Assembly (NCBI GenBank): GCA_019722365.1
Contig: JADFUC010000925.1
Span: forward strand, 1 to 64,000
Length of the DNA stretch: 64,000 nt
Direction: 5' to 3'
Origin: Lithospermum erythrorhizon
Taxonomy: Eukaryota > Streptophyta > Magnoliopsida > Boraginales > Boraginaceae
How positions within the stretch are numbered: position 1 is the first letter of the stretch; every line of letters begins with the position of its first letter. The notes below the pieces were generated by a model, which was given only the letters and a program-made list of their open reading frames with translations, had not been told where the DNA came from and ran no database searches. Positions 1 through 10,226 of the stretch are shown here, one piece after another. Position numbers and translations under genes: made by a program.

Positions 1-1330
1 AGCTGATAATTAATTATAAAATAATGGGTTATTAATTATCAATTATGAACACATTTAATCTAATTTCATTTTATATATATGACATTAAGTGCATTTATTT
101 ATTTTAATGTTTGCCCATATATATTGTTATGGAATGGAAATGAGGTATTTAGATACGCACTCAGCTTTCATTTATATATTTATGTCCGCATCGGAAAAAA
201 TGTCGAAACGACCACAGTCATAATATTTCTTTTATTCTTATATCTATTTACCCACAAGCTTCCTCGCCATTGTATAAGTCAAGCTGTAGTGGCAGATGTA
301 CCGCTACGCGTAATTAAGATAAGATTTCCACAAAGATCTTCACTGAGAACTCGAGGTTTCAAGAGTCAATAATACAAGACTAAGACTTCTAAAGTGTCAG
401 AATAATGCATTTATGTTAGTATTTCACTATGTCAATGTAATAGGTCCTAAAATACATATATATATATATCTCCTAAATGTGTGTTATTTATTTATTTTTC
501 ATATTGTGCATGTTGCTTGAATATGTACTATCTATGCATGGTTAAATAAAGTTAAATAACATTAATTTCACCAATTAAAATTTAAGCAATGTATCAAGCC
601 AATTTTAAAGTCAGGAATCGTCGTGATCATCCTGCACACCGTCATGGCAAGGTTACAGCTTTTGCACTTTGATATGACAACGGATCATGTCAAGGGATTT
701 CCACTAACGCCAGGCTTTCGATGATCACTCCAAGTAACTATTTGGTTTAATTTGCTTAACTTGGGCTTATTTGAGACATAAGTCAGTAGCATCCTCAGAT
801 GGTACGCTTGCTTACACAAGAGTTGTGTAGTTTCGTAATCGTTGATAACCTACTATTGTTCCGGATTCAAAATATATGCAGTGTTTCCGCTTGAATCGGG
901 CATAATAGACTTTGGTACTGTGAGATATTACTTGGCATATAATTTATTGATAACCTTACTATTATACTGATTCAAAAATGGGGCAAGGTTGCCGTTGAAC
1001 CGAGTATACTGATTCGATACCTTGTACATTTTGTGAGATTTGGCACGTGGTATTACATTTACAATTCATTTTGTAAATATGTGGATTATTTCAACTACAC
1101 TGCTTATTTTAAGTTGCATATTCCTATTATGCGTTTGATATATTAAGTTTACTCTTTTAAGTTGCATATTTTCTATTATGTTTGGCATATTAAGTTGTTA
1201 ATAGTGACTTTATAAAGTTGCATATTTCTATTTTATTATGTTTATTTTGTTGAATATTTCCTATTTGGTTTGGGTATATTGTTTACCTATTTTATTCACT
1301 ATTAACAACTCGTTAGTGTTTGATTTTACT
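1..1330 (+). repeat. Transposable-element copy, cut by the left window edge
   Basis: This stretch matches the reverse complement of about 38,645-39,845 along its length. Shared landmarks run in the same order. They include the ATTAATTA-rich start, a block around 'ttatggaatgga' (near 128 here), the 'gtgtgttatttatttatttt' block (near 479) and the 'ttttgtgagatttgg' block (near 1030). Similarity fades near 1,300. There is no intact ORF. The element class is not proven; an LTR-retrotransposon part is the best guess. The copy begins before the window, so its left end is unseen. Confidence 0.7.
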
Positions 1331-2215
1331 TAACTAGTTAATCCAATTAAACGGGCCGCCTTTACGATTCGTCAGCTTTTAGGTTTGACACTATAAATAT
1401 ACTTCTAAAACCCCAACCTAATCATTTGGTAATGATTATGAACAAAAAAGCCTCCACCATTTTTCCAAGAATGGCCGTGTGCTCTCAAAGAAGAAAAGAA
1501 AATTTTCATTTTTCTTATCATCCAATTCAATCCAATATTGTTCTAAAGACGCAACGAGGGATTCAAGCTCCCCGGCGCGACCAACTGTAGGCACTACATC
1601 TGCAAGGCTCAATAATGAAATTCAAAGAGGCTTCGTGAAAGAATCCACGATGCACTTCCAAGCAAGATCTCTCAGAAGTACTCGTATTCATATAAGTCAT
1701 TATATGAATTTTAGATTAAATATACATTAATTTAAGGATCCTTCGATATACTTAATCGGGTGTTTATCACGCAACTAATTTACTAGATTCTAACACTTAG
1801 CAGCTGGTTTGCTTCACGGCAGTGGGAAAGACCGCCACGATGGCTCTGTCAAAGACACTTTTACCGCTTTAATCGATATCGCTGGGAGATCTTAGCCATA
1901 CGGTGCTAAAGGTGTAACGAGGGATTATTTTTGAAGAAATTTAATTTTACACTCATTACATTAATAATCGGGCGTACTAACCCTCGTGGAAATTATCTAA
2001 AGCTTAGATCCATCAGATATATCAACCGAGATGTCCATATATATATATATATATATCACCTTAACAATTTGATGTCCTCTACTAAATATATCAAGCGAAT
2101 TGATCAACAAAGTATTATCAATTATTTATTTTTATGTCCGTTAAAAATGGTTTGGATGGTGCTGCATAATTTAAATTTTGTGATCTCAATATATAAAATT
2201 ATCTCAGAAAATAAA
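1331..2215. other. Repeat-like stretch without a gene
   Basis: A TATA-like 'tataaata' near 1392 is followed by a leader-like region with short GC-richer patches (1550-1700 and 1800-1920) but no convincing coding frame. It may be the continuation of the transposable element to its left. I see no gene. Confidence 0.35.
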
Positions 2216-2218
2216 TAA

Positions 2219-2369
2219 CAACAACAACAAAATAATAATAATAATAATAATAATTCTATACTTAAGCATATGACATTTAACTAATAACTATTGTACACAA
2301 TAATAGTTCTACATAATATTAATAATAATAATAATAATAATAATAATTATTATTATTATTATTATTATA
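2219..2369. repeat. AAT/ATT trinucleotide microsatellite, partly palindromic
   Basis: An (AAC)n/(AAT)n run at 2219-2252 is followed by a second run near 2317-2369 in which (AAT)n passes directly into (ATT)n. The second run is therefore a perfect self-complementary palindrome of about 50 bases. There is no coding potential here. Confidence 0.9.
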
Positions 2370-4440
2370 CCCAAAGCATATGATTATTTAACTAATACCT
2401 TGACGATTCCCCTTTCAATCGATAATCTTACGCATTCAAGAAGTATACATTTAATACTTAATAGTAGTTAATTCCATTAGAACTCATGAAGTTATCAATT
2501 AAGAGGTGGAATAAATTAATTAAAAAGACAATACTTTTGCCTAACTTTAGATTTTTAGAAAGAATTTTAATTTAATAATTAATAATTTGGAAAGTGCCGA
2601 AAGTTAAACTAAAACACAACCCTTATTCGTACTTTTATGACAAGTAGTTTATTTATTTAGATCAAATTCATACGGTAAGTGAGGAGATACGTGATAACGT
2701 GAACGCTAAATATAATCCTTATATATAATATTCTTTATTATTGAAATTACTCAAAAACCCTTAAGTGTTACCCAAACAAAAGTATTAATTCATTTGTCAT
2801 TCTTTTCTTCTCTCTAAATGAGAGAACTCCACCTCTCCTATCTCCTCTAAAACATTCACGATGTATGGATCCCATGAACTCGCTGATCTCGCATTAGTGT
2901 AAGTAGTAACCGTCTTCATCTTTCATCCATTATTATTTGTTCAAAACAAAATGCCTCCATTTGCATTTGAGATTTCCAAAATCATGTGAATGTTTCCACT
3001 GTAAACTTAATATTGTATTTTCAGGTTTGTATAATTCTATCTTTATGTTTGTTTAGATTCAAAAAGATTTTAGATCTACATTAAAAAATAGTCATTTTTT
3101 GAGAAATTAAATTCTTAATCAGTCCATCTTAATAAATTTAAAAGAAAATCATCAATCTTGAATCTTATATTTATATGGAAAGAAGGACAAGTTGGATCTT
3201 ATCCAACTCTTAATCCAATTCATTTTGAGTATCTTGAAGCAAATTAAACGGATTCAATATTTTCTGAATGATGAAGGTAGTTTCAATTGACATAGATAGA
3301 AAGGAAGAAACAAGGCTTCGGTTAAAAACAGAAGGGTTTGAAAAATGAACTGTGAAAATTATGCTCGGGTAAAATCAAGGGTAATTTGGATATTTTCTGT
3401 ATAAGGATTATATTTTAAAGACTTATAAACATTAGCCATGTAATATATATGTGACTTGATTAAGCTTGTCAATCCAGAATAAAATTACTTGTCTAGTTGT
3501 CTCATTTTTACTTATTGCACTACTATTCAATAATCTGATGCTCTTCGTCAAATAATTGAGTAAATAAGGTACTCGAGTCAGGAATTCATTCTAATATATG
3601 TAGTAGTATTATTGACGATGAGACTAATACCTTTCATTCATGAAACACTAGTTGAATACGGTTTATTATTAAAGTAATACTCCCTCCATTCTTTTATTTA
3701 ATATCTATTTACTTTTACATAACATTTAAAAAAAATTCAAATATATATCACAAACATAACTTTCCCTCCATATTTTTTTACTTAATTTGACAAAAAGGAA
3801 ATTAAATAAAAAAGGAATTTTCATTTAGAGAAAATAATTTTTAGATTAAAAAATAGAGGAAGTAACATATCAAATCTACTATCTAGCCAAATCATAGTTT
3901 GTACAATGTGGTGGGGCGAGACGGTGGCTCATTGCCACCAGGAAAGGCATAGTAGTGGCAGATTATAAAAGGTGCCTCCATGGCACCACCATTTCCGACT
4001 CCTATATATATGATGGGCAAAAATAACGTGACATCGAAATATTTCTCCGCTTCCTTTGGGCATCTTTTCTACCATTCAGACATGACAAGAAAATAAAACC
4101 TAATCAAAGCATATCAAAATATAAAATGTTAATTAATTGAAACTATATAACGTATGACACAATTTATCAACAAAAAGTATTAAAAACTACATTAAAAATC
4201 GTATAAAAATATAATTTACGCTAAATACAAGATTTCAAACAAAAATTAAAAGTTTGGGAAAGACAATTAAAGAAAGAATCTGGTAGAGTATTATTGAAAT
4301 GCATTATTATTACAATAGTACATGACATAGAATAAATCATCTGTAGAATTCTCAAAATGATGAAGAAAGAACGTAATTCTTAGGGATCATATCATTATAT
4401 TGATGTAAAAAAATTCAAAAATAAAATGTAAATCTATGCC
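2370..4440. other. AT-rich intergenic DNA with a MITE-like segment
   Basis: No gene is supported. A Stowaway/mariner-type segment lies at about 3680-3864: it opens 'actccctccattctttta' and closes with a diverged inverted copy ('aaaatagaggaagtaa'). A GC-richer patch with short inverted repeats and a TATAAAA motif lies at 3905-4010, but no ORF follows it. Confidence 0.5.
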
Positions 4441-4445
4441 AGAAG

Positions 4446-4602
4446 CATGCAGATGAGTACAAGCTCAACTGAAAAAAACCCAGAATTCTATGGCACATTT
4501 GCATGCAAATTCCACTTGTGTAGAATTTCCTCCTTCCACTTACATCGGTGTCGAATTCGCAACATCAAATCCAAAACAACATCCACCTACCCCTTCATGC
4601 AT
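4446..4602 (+). promoter_or_regulatory. Three RY (CATGCA) seed-promoter elements
   Basis: CATGCA occurs at 4446-4451, 4502-4507 and 4596-4602 (the last as CATGCAT), all within 240 bases upstream of the 2S albumin ATG. RY elements are bound by B3 factors of the ABI3/FUS3/LEC2 group and mark seed-storage promoters. Three copies at this distance fit embryo-specific expression. Confidence 0.8.
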
Positions 4603-4617
4603 CATCTCAATGTTCTC

Positions 4618-4624
4618 TATAAAT
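4618..4624 (+). promoter_or_regulatory. TATA box of the 2S albumin gene
   Basis: TATAAAT lies 59 bases before the ATG at 4683, directly downstream of the third RY element. This leaves room for a short 5' leader, as is usual for storage-protein genes. Confidence 0.75.
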
Positions 4625-4682
4625 TCCCTCCTCCATTCTTCCATTCACCAATACACAAAACCAGAACATATAGAGATCAAGT

Positions 4683-5410
4683 ATGGCATCAAAGTCACAG
4701 TTTCGTTGCCTTCGTCTGCTTGGTCGTCGCTGATGCCTCCCTTCGTCTCACAACTACCGTTGTTGAGGACCAAGAGAACCCGCAGGAGCGACGACAATCC
4801 CAGCAATGCCAACAACAGGTGCAGAGGCAGAGGATCCGGAACTGCCAGGACTACATAGTCCAGCAGCAGAGGGAGAGTAGTGGTCGTTGGGACGACGATA
4901 ATGGCCTTGAATTTGAGGATGAAATGAACCCCCAAATCAGAGGCCAAGGCCAAGAATATCTCGACCAATGCTGTCAAGAACTTGAACAGATTGATAGACA
5001 ATGCAGGTCAGTGGAAGAATTAAGGGGTGCAAGGGGCACCCGCCCCCTAAATTTTTAAAATATATTTTTTCACTATTTATAAATGGAACTTTGCCGTTCA
5101 TTTATATTAAAAATTTATGATGTTTGCTCCTTAAATTTTATATTTTACTTTATTATTTTTTTAATACGGAGTATTAGTTTTTTGGACGCACCTAAATAAA
5201 ATTCCTGCTTTCGGTTGCAGGTGCCAAGCTCTTCGGGAAATAGCAAGACAAGCACAACAAGAGCAACAACAGCAGGGAGGCAGATGGAGGGGGCAGCAGC
5301 AGGAGGGGAGATACAGAGGTGGACAACAACAAAGAATTCAGCAACAGGTTCGACAGCTTCCACAAATTTGCAGGGTCCAAGTTCCTCAGCAATGCCAGCA
5401 GGGGTACTAA
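4683..5410 (+). pseudogene. 2S albumin seed storage protein gene with a frameshift in the signal peptide
   Basis: The gene encodes a cysteine-rich 2S albumin of seed protein bodies, from the prolamin-superfamily group that includes the sesame 2S allergens. Exon 1 is 4683-5006, intron 5007-5220 (GTCAGT...TTGCAG) and exon 2 5221-5410. The mature part shows the 2S cysteine skeleton in order: a Cys in QQCQQQ, one in RNCQDY, the Cys-Cys pair in DQCCQEL, Cys-X-Cys in RQCRCQAL (formed across the splice junction), then Cys in PQICRV and PQQCQQGY. It is rich in Gln and Arg.

The ATG at 4683 runs into TGA after 16 codons. The frame encoding the hydrophobic signal core (FVAFVCLVVADAS) and the mature protein is offset by one base (one base too many, or two missing) and has no nearby ATG of its own after the TATA box. 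An intron is uncommon in this family. Either the gene is broken or the sequence has a one-base error; seed promoter and splice sites look intact. Confidence 0.85.
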
Positions 5411-5442
5411 ATTAGATTAATGGAATAGGAGCATCATGTGCT

Positions 5443-5575
5443 TCATCGGATGAATAAACTACTTTTCTCTAGACTTCTTTAAGTTGGAGATTTTGAGTGA
5501 TTGTAATTATGATGTAATAATGTATAATAAGCACATGGTTGTTTCTTCAATAAAAAATATGTTCTGAATGAAGGT
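5443..5575 (+). terminator. Poly(A) signal region of the 2S albumin gene
   Basis: AATAAA-type hexamers occur near 5452 ('gaataaact') and 5550 ('caataaaaaat'), 40-140 bases after the stop, within a T-rich 3' region. This is an ordinary plant 3' end. Confidence 0.5.
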
Positions 5576-6369
5576 ATGCCTAAAATCTACTATCTAATTA
5601 ATTATCAAGTGTAAGTCCATAGTGTTGATGGTCATAATGATATGCAACATAGTGATAAAATATTTTAAATATTCATCACGAATAAATATAGAATCATTAT
5701 TAATCCTCTACAAAAGATGTCGATGAAACTCAAAATATTTAATCTAACAAAATAACTTTATTTTAATCAACAAATTGAAAGATAATATCACTCTTTCCTC
5801 TTCGCTTACCACGCAACTTCACGACGAACACATACTCATGGCCAATCTTCATCAATTACAAAAACTTAAAATCAGTACAACAATAACTCAAACACTAACC
5901 ACTAAACTATGTCGCGAGGGTTACAAATATTTCAATAACTTTGCAAATTTGGTTGTTGGCGAATTGATAGGCATATATATAATTAGTTAGGCTAATAGAC
6001 TCAACTTTCACTTCATTCACCGTTTCACCGCTCAACTTTCAACTTTTTAAAGTTTCCAATTCCATCACCCAACTTCCAACAATTAACAAATTTAATCCCA
6101 ACATTAAATTAACCGTTGACCACCATAGCCAAACACCATCTCCGATCTTCCCAACACCAACTCTTCGCCCTCCCATCTTCCCACAACCACTCCACCACCT
6201 CCTCCTCTTTTCCTTCAACGTCTTTGACCCCAAAATCATGAAATGGCTCAATTTTACTTTCTTATTCCTACCATTTTCTTCACTTCAACCAATTACCTCT
6301 TCTCTTGGTCTCATCTACCTTTGTGCGGTTTTTGCCTCATAAATCATACCCAACTCAAAGTTTTTGCAA

Positions 6370-6660
6370 CAAAATCGAAGTCTTAATTTTTCAACAAAAA
6401 AAATCAAAATCTTGATTTTGCGAAAAACCCAAGTTAAAATCTTGATTTTTTCCACAAAATATCGAATTTGTCAAAAACGGAACTCCAATCTTGATTTTCT
6501 TCACCAAAGAAAGTCGAAATCTTGATTATTCAACTGACCCAAGTTCCAATCTTGATGTTGCTACAAAAAGTTTCAATCTTGATGTTTGTAAAAACCCAAC
6601 TGAAGATCTTGATTTTTTATCAAAAATCTTGATTCAGTTTCCAATCTTAATAATGTGAAT
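6370..6660. repeat. Degenerate array of an AATCTTGATTTT motif
   Basis: The core 'aatcttgat' recurs about nine times between 6380 and 6650 at irregular 25-45 base spacing, separated by variable A-rich or C-containing segments such as 'aacccaa'. The array lies in a longer repeat-like stretch from about 5990 to 6840. There is no coding function in view. Confidence 0.65.
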
Positions 6661-8100
6661 TTTAAAATCAAGCATGCACAATCTATATACATCGATATAT
6701 TTTTGTTAAATGAAATCGACTTCCATAACATTGTTTAAGTGAGAATAAAACATATGGAATGTTGAAGTTTCAACGGAATCCGACTGGTAGTAGTCGAAGA
6801 AGACGATGTTGAGGAGGTGGGGTAGGGGGATTTATTTAAGTTTTTATTTGTTTAATAAATATTTTTGTATTTTTTTATGGTTTGACTAAAATATCCTAAT
6901 GCTAATATTTTAACGATCATTTCACGTGATTAAATTATCAATCGGTTTAAAATCGCAGAAATTCGAATTTAAAATATTAAAAGCTCAAACATCTGACGAA
7001 CGAAAATAAAGTTTCTGAATGATGATTAACGCCACTACCCTAATTGGGCTCAAATTATATAATCATCTATACCATATATAATCTAAATAAAAGCAGAAGT
7101 ATTATCGGCTTTACCAAAAATTTCTTTCTTATTTTATCATTTTCAATTATATGTTATACAATTAATTATGTAATAATTAAAGATTATTTTTGAAACTTCA
7201 TGGCTAACATGATCATCCATGTGTCACATATTTGATCTATCCCATAATCCATATCCATTTCCACCTTAGTAGTTGGCTAACCATTTTTATGCTCCAAATT
7301 GATAACTGTTCCACCATTTGAAATTTCAAATTATTTCAACTTCCTCATCTATTAGAGAACGAATTTATTGGCAACTTACTAAAGTTAGTTTCGAATATAT
7401 GTTGCCACACAATTTTACTATCAATCAAACTCTTCATATTCACAATCAACGACGCCATTAAACTATTTATTCCCGCTTTTCGCAAGATCTCGATCCGCCT
7501 CTACATTCAAAGTGTGCCTCAACCCACATGGTTAACACTTTCCAAATCTAATTTTATTCTAAATTTTTGGATAACTATTGTCTGTGAATTTTGGATACTA
7601 TTTGATCAAATCCTAATGCTTATTTATTTTGTCTGACGGCGCAGATGGTCATCAGAATTAGCAAAATAATTCTATTGAAGGTAACCACACGAGCATATTT
7701 GATTTTTTTAGTAATGTTTTTATTTGGTTTTGATATCAGATAGACAAATGTCAATTAGAACTCAAATCGTTCCCGAAAAATTATATCTGAAACGAAATAA
7801 ATTTTCATGTTTTTACTTTTTTTTTTAATTTGTAAGTAACAGTCAATATATATCGAGCACATGAATCCATTGTCAACACTATATTTTATTCATCTAAAAC
7901 ATCTTAGTTACTATTTACTTCTACATGTGCTTACATTCTCTTCCTAATTAAGTTCATGTTTTTGCAATTTTGAGTTTGATCATCTTTCATGATTAAAGTG
8001 TTAAATATGGGTCAATTGCCCGTCTAGGTAGTGCACTTCGATTTGATTCTTGCGGAGCTCATGATTTAATATTAAAATTATCGTGTGATTGAAAATTTGC

Positions 8101-8295
8101 TACTCCCTCCATCCATTTTCTAAGCATCATGTTCCTAAAATAGCAAGGGTATCATTTTATCAAATGAGGTAAGAAAAAATAGAGGAAAAAATTATGTTTG
8201 AAAGATGAATTCAATTTTTTTTAAACCTTTGTACAAAAGTAAATGATATTTTGTACAAAATTAAATAGTGCTTAGAAAAATGAAAGGAGGGAATA
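8101..8295. mobile_element. Stowaway-like MITE
   Basis: The ends are terminal inverted repeats of about 26 bases: 'ctccctccatccattttct' at the left against 'agaaaaatgaaaggaggga' at the right. The outside is flanked by TA on both sides (8101-8102 and 8294-8295), the target preference of Tc1/mariner-derived elements. The element is about 191 bases, AT-rich and has no ORF. Confidence 0.85.
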
Positions 8296-8483
8296 CGTCT
8301 TTGACTTCATAAATTATTATAGATACAAACATAGTTCCTCATGCATTGCGTGTGCTGGTTAGCTAGTATCATTTTAAGTGATTACGCATTACTTTCTCTC
8401 AAGTCATTTCAATTTTCAACTTATTATATGATATGAAAAAAGAAAATATGTAGTCAAAATTTTGATTAAAAAAAGAAAACTGA

Positions 8484-8590
8484 GAACATCCATTGATCTA
8501 GTGGTTAAATTAGCTATCAGACTTTGAAGTTCTAGGTTCAAGTTTCGTGTAGGAAAAGAAGGGTTATAAATTATTGTATTTATTTATAAA
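8484..8590 (+). mobile_element. tRNA-derived SINE-like segment
   Basis: An A-box-like 'tagtggttaaat' near 8499 is followed about 30 bases later by a B-box-like 'ggttcaagttt' (about 8535) and an A-rich tail ending near 8590. The spacing is that of an internal Pol III promoter. No clear target duplication was found. Confidence 0.5.
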
Positions 8591-10226
8591 AAAAAATTGA
8601 GTAAAAAAACGGAAATATTGCATTAAAATAACTTGAAAGGTTGTTATATAAGTATATATTTTCGAAAGATTATAATTTGAACAATGTCATTTGAAAAAAT
8701 GGTATGTATTTATAAATATAGCAAATAATTTGTATCACTTTATGTATTAATACAACACATGATATACAAGTATTTTACCAAGTGTGAGTATTTAATAATG
8801 AGTATATCAAATTTATTCTTGTACATCAATGCACAAAATACGAAACCGACTCGAACCGATCGAAATCGAACCGAAAATAACCTAAATTTTCATAACCGAA
8901 CCAATTTAGGTTTGATATTTGAAAGAACCAAACCTAATGAAATTCATGGCTAAATTTAAAAAATAAAATAGTTTAGTTGAAAGTAATTGTCGAATAAATT
9001 CTTTCAGTGTGATTTCTGATCACCCAAAAGATTGTAATTTTATTTATGCTATCTTATTGTAATTTTTTAAAAAACACATGCCAACATATATCAATTCATA
9101 TTATGCTATTGTAATCTTATTGTCAAAATTTGTTAAAAAACATTGTGCCGTAAGGAAAGATTTTATTATTTATATGACCCGTATATAATAAAATTTATTA
9201 GAGAAAATTTTGTTAGGTATAAAGAATTATATCAAATTATTTGGGGTTCAACTATCAATCTAAAAAGATCCTCTATACGACACATCCCAGATCAATTTAG
9301 AATTAGAATTTAACTTGACTCGATTTAAAATTGATTCGTGATACGTATACGTAGATGATATGCCCTGGGCACTAAGGACTTGAAATTCAAATCGAGGTAG
9401 ATAAATCGTACTTCGAATTCTAAGAACATGTCCGAATATATCAATTTTCATTTATTCATTTTCATTTAAAAGCATGTCCAAATGAATAAATCCGATGAGA
9501 CAATCATACTTCTAATTTATTCATTTAATTTAATTTCACAATTTCACTGTCTACAAACATGTCCAAATATATTAATTTTCATTTATTATTACGATAACCG
9601 ATAAAAATAAATTGATAGTAATAGAAAATGAAAATATCAAATTAAAAAGAATTTGAGAGATATAAAATTTTAGGAGATTATTAAATTTTCTATTTTACTC
9701 CATATTTATTTTATTTTTTATTTAGCTCTCCTAAACCAAGGTAGGAAAAATTCCCAGCTTAATCAATTAATCATCCTGCTGATATATGACATATCACAAT
9801 GAATATACATTATTGAAATATGAGGCAATTTTTTTTTACCCCACCTTGTATTTAATTCTTGAAATTAACCTTGAGTTTGTGATCATTTTTTGTTTAGAGA
9901 GATATATTATATATATTGGCGTTGATGAAGTATTGATGCTATAATTTGATTTTCCTGAAAAAGATGGATTTCTTTTTTGGGATTTAGGCTTATTGTTATG
10001 GAGAAAATTTGTTAGCAAGAATTGATTTTTTCAGGAAATTAGGAGGTGGGCAGATCACTTTTTTATAAAAAGTAGTTAAATGAGACATTTGAAGGTTGGG
10101 TTGAAGGGAATGATGCATTTGATTTGGTGGTTGAAGTTAAAAATCTGATCTTTATGTTTCTTGAATAAAAATATTGAAGGAAAAAAGGTTTTGGATTTTG
10201 AATTTGTTGAAGATTATGTGTTTATC

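Larger units (their letters stand above)
5580..10226. other. Long AT-rich intergenic region
   Basis: No gene is supported across about 4.6 kb. Items seen and listed separately are a degenerate repeat array (6370-6660), a MITE (8101-8295) and a SINE-like segment (8484-8590). A patch near 8838-8920 rich in 'accgaac' motifs resembles sequence often found in hAT-derived DNA. Short open frames here have no recognisable product. Confidence 0.6.

Noticed and set aside
1..36. Hairpin at the window start
   Set aside because: The ATTAATTA arms are simple AT-rich sequence shared with the other repeat copy; too weak to call a structural RNA.
4645..5001. Antisense open frame opposite the 2S albumin
   Set aside because: A shadow of the Gln-rich coding strand, with no independent motif.
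6039..6251. Gly/Trp-rich minus-strand frame
   Set aside because: Comes from a pyrimidine-rich repeat stretch; no signal or motif to support it.
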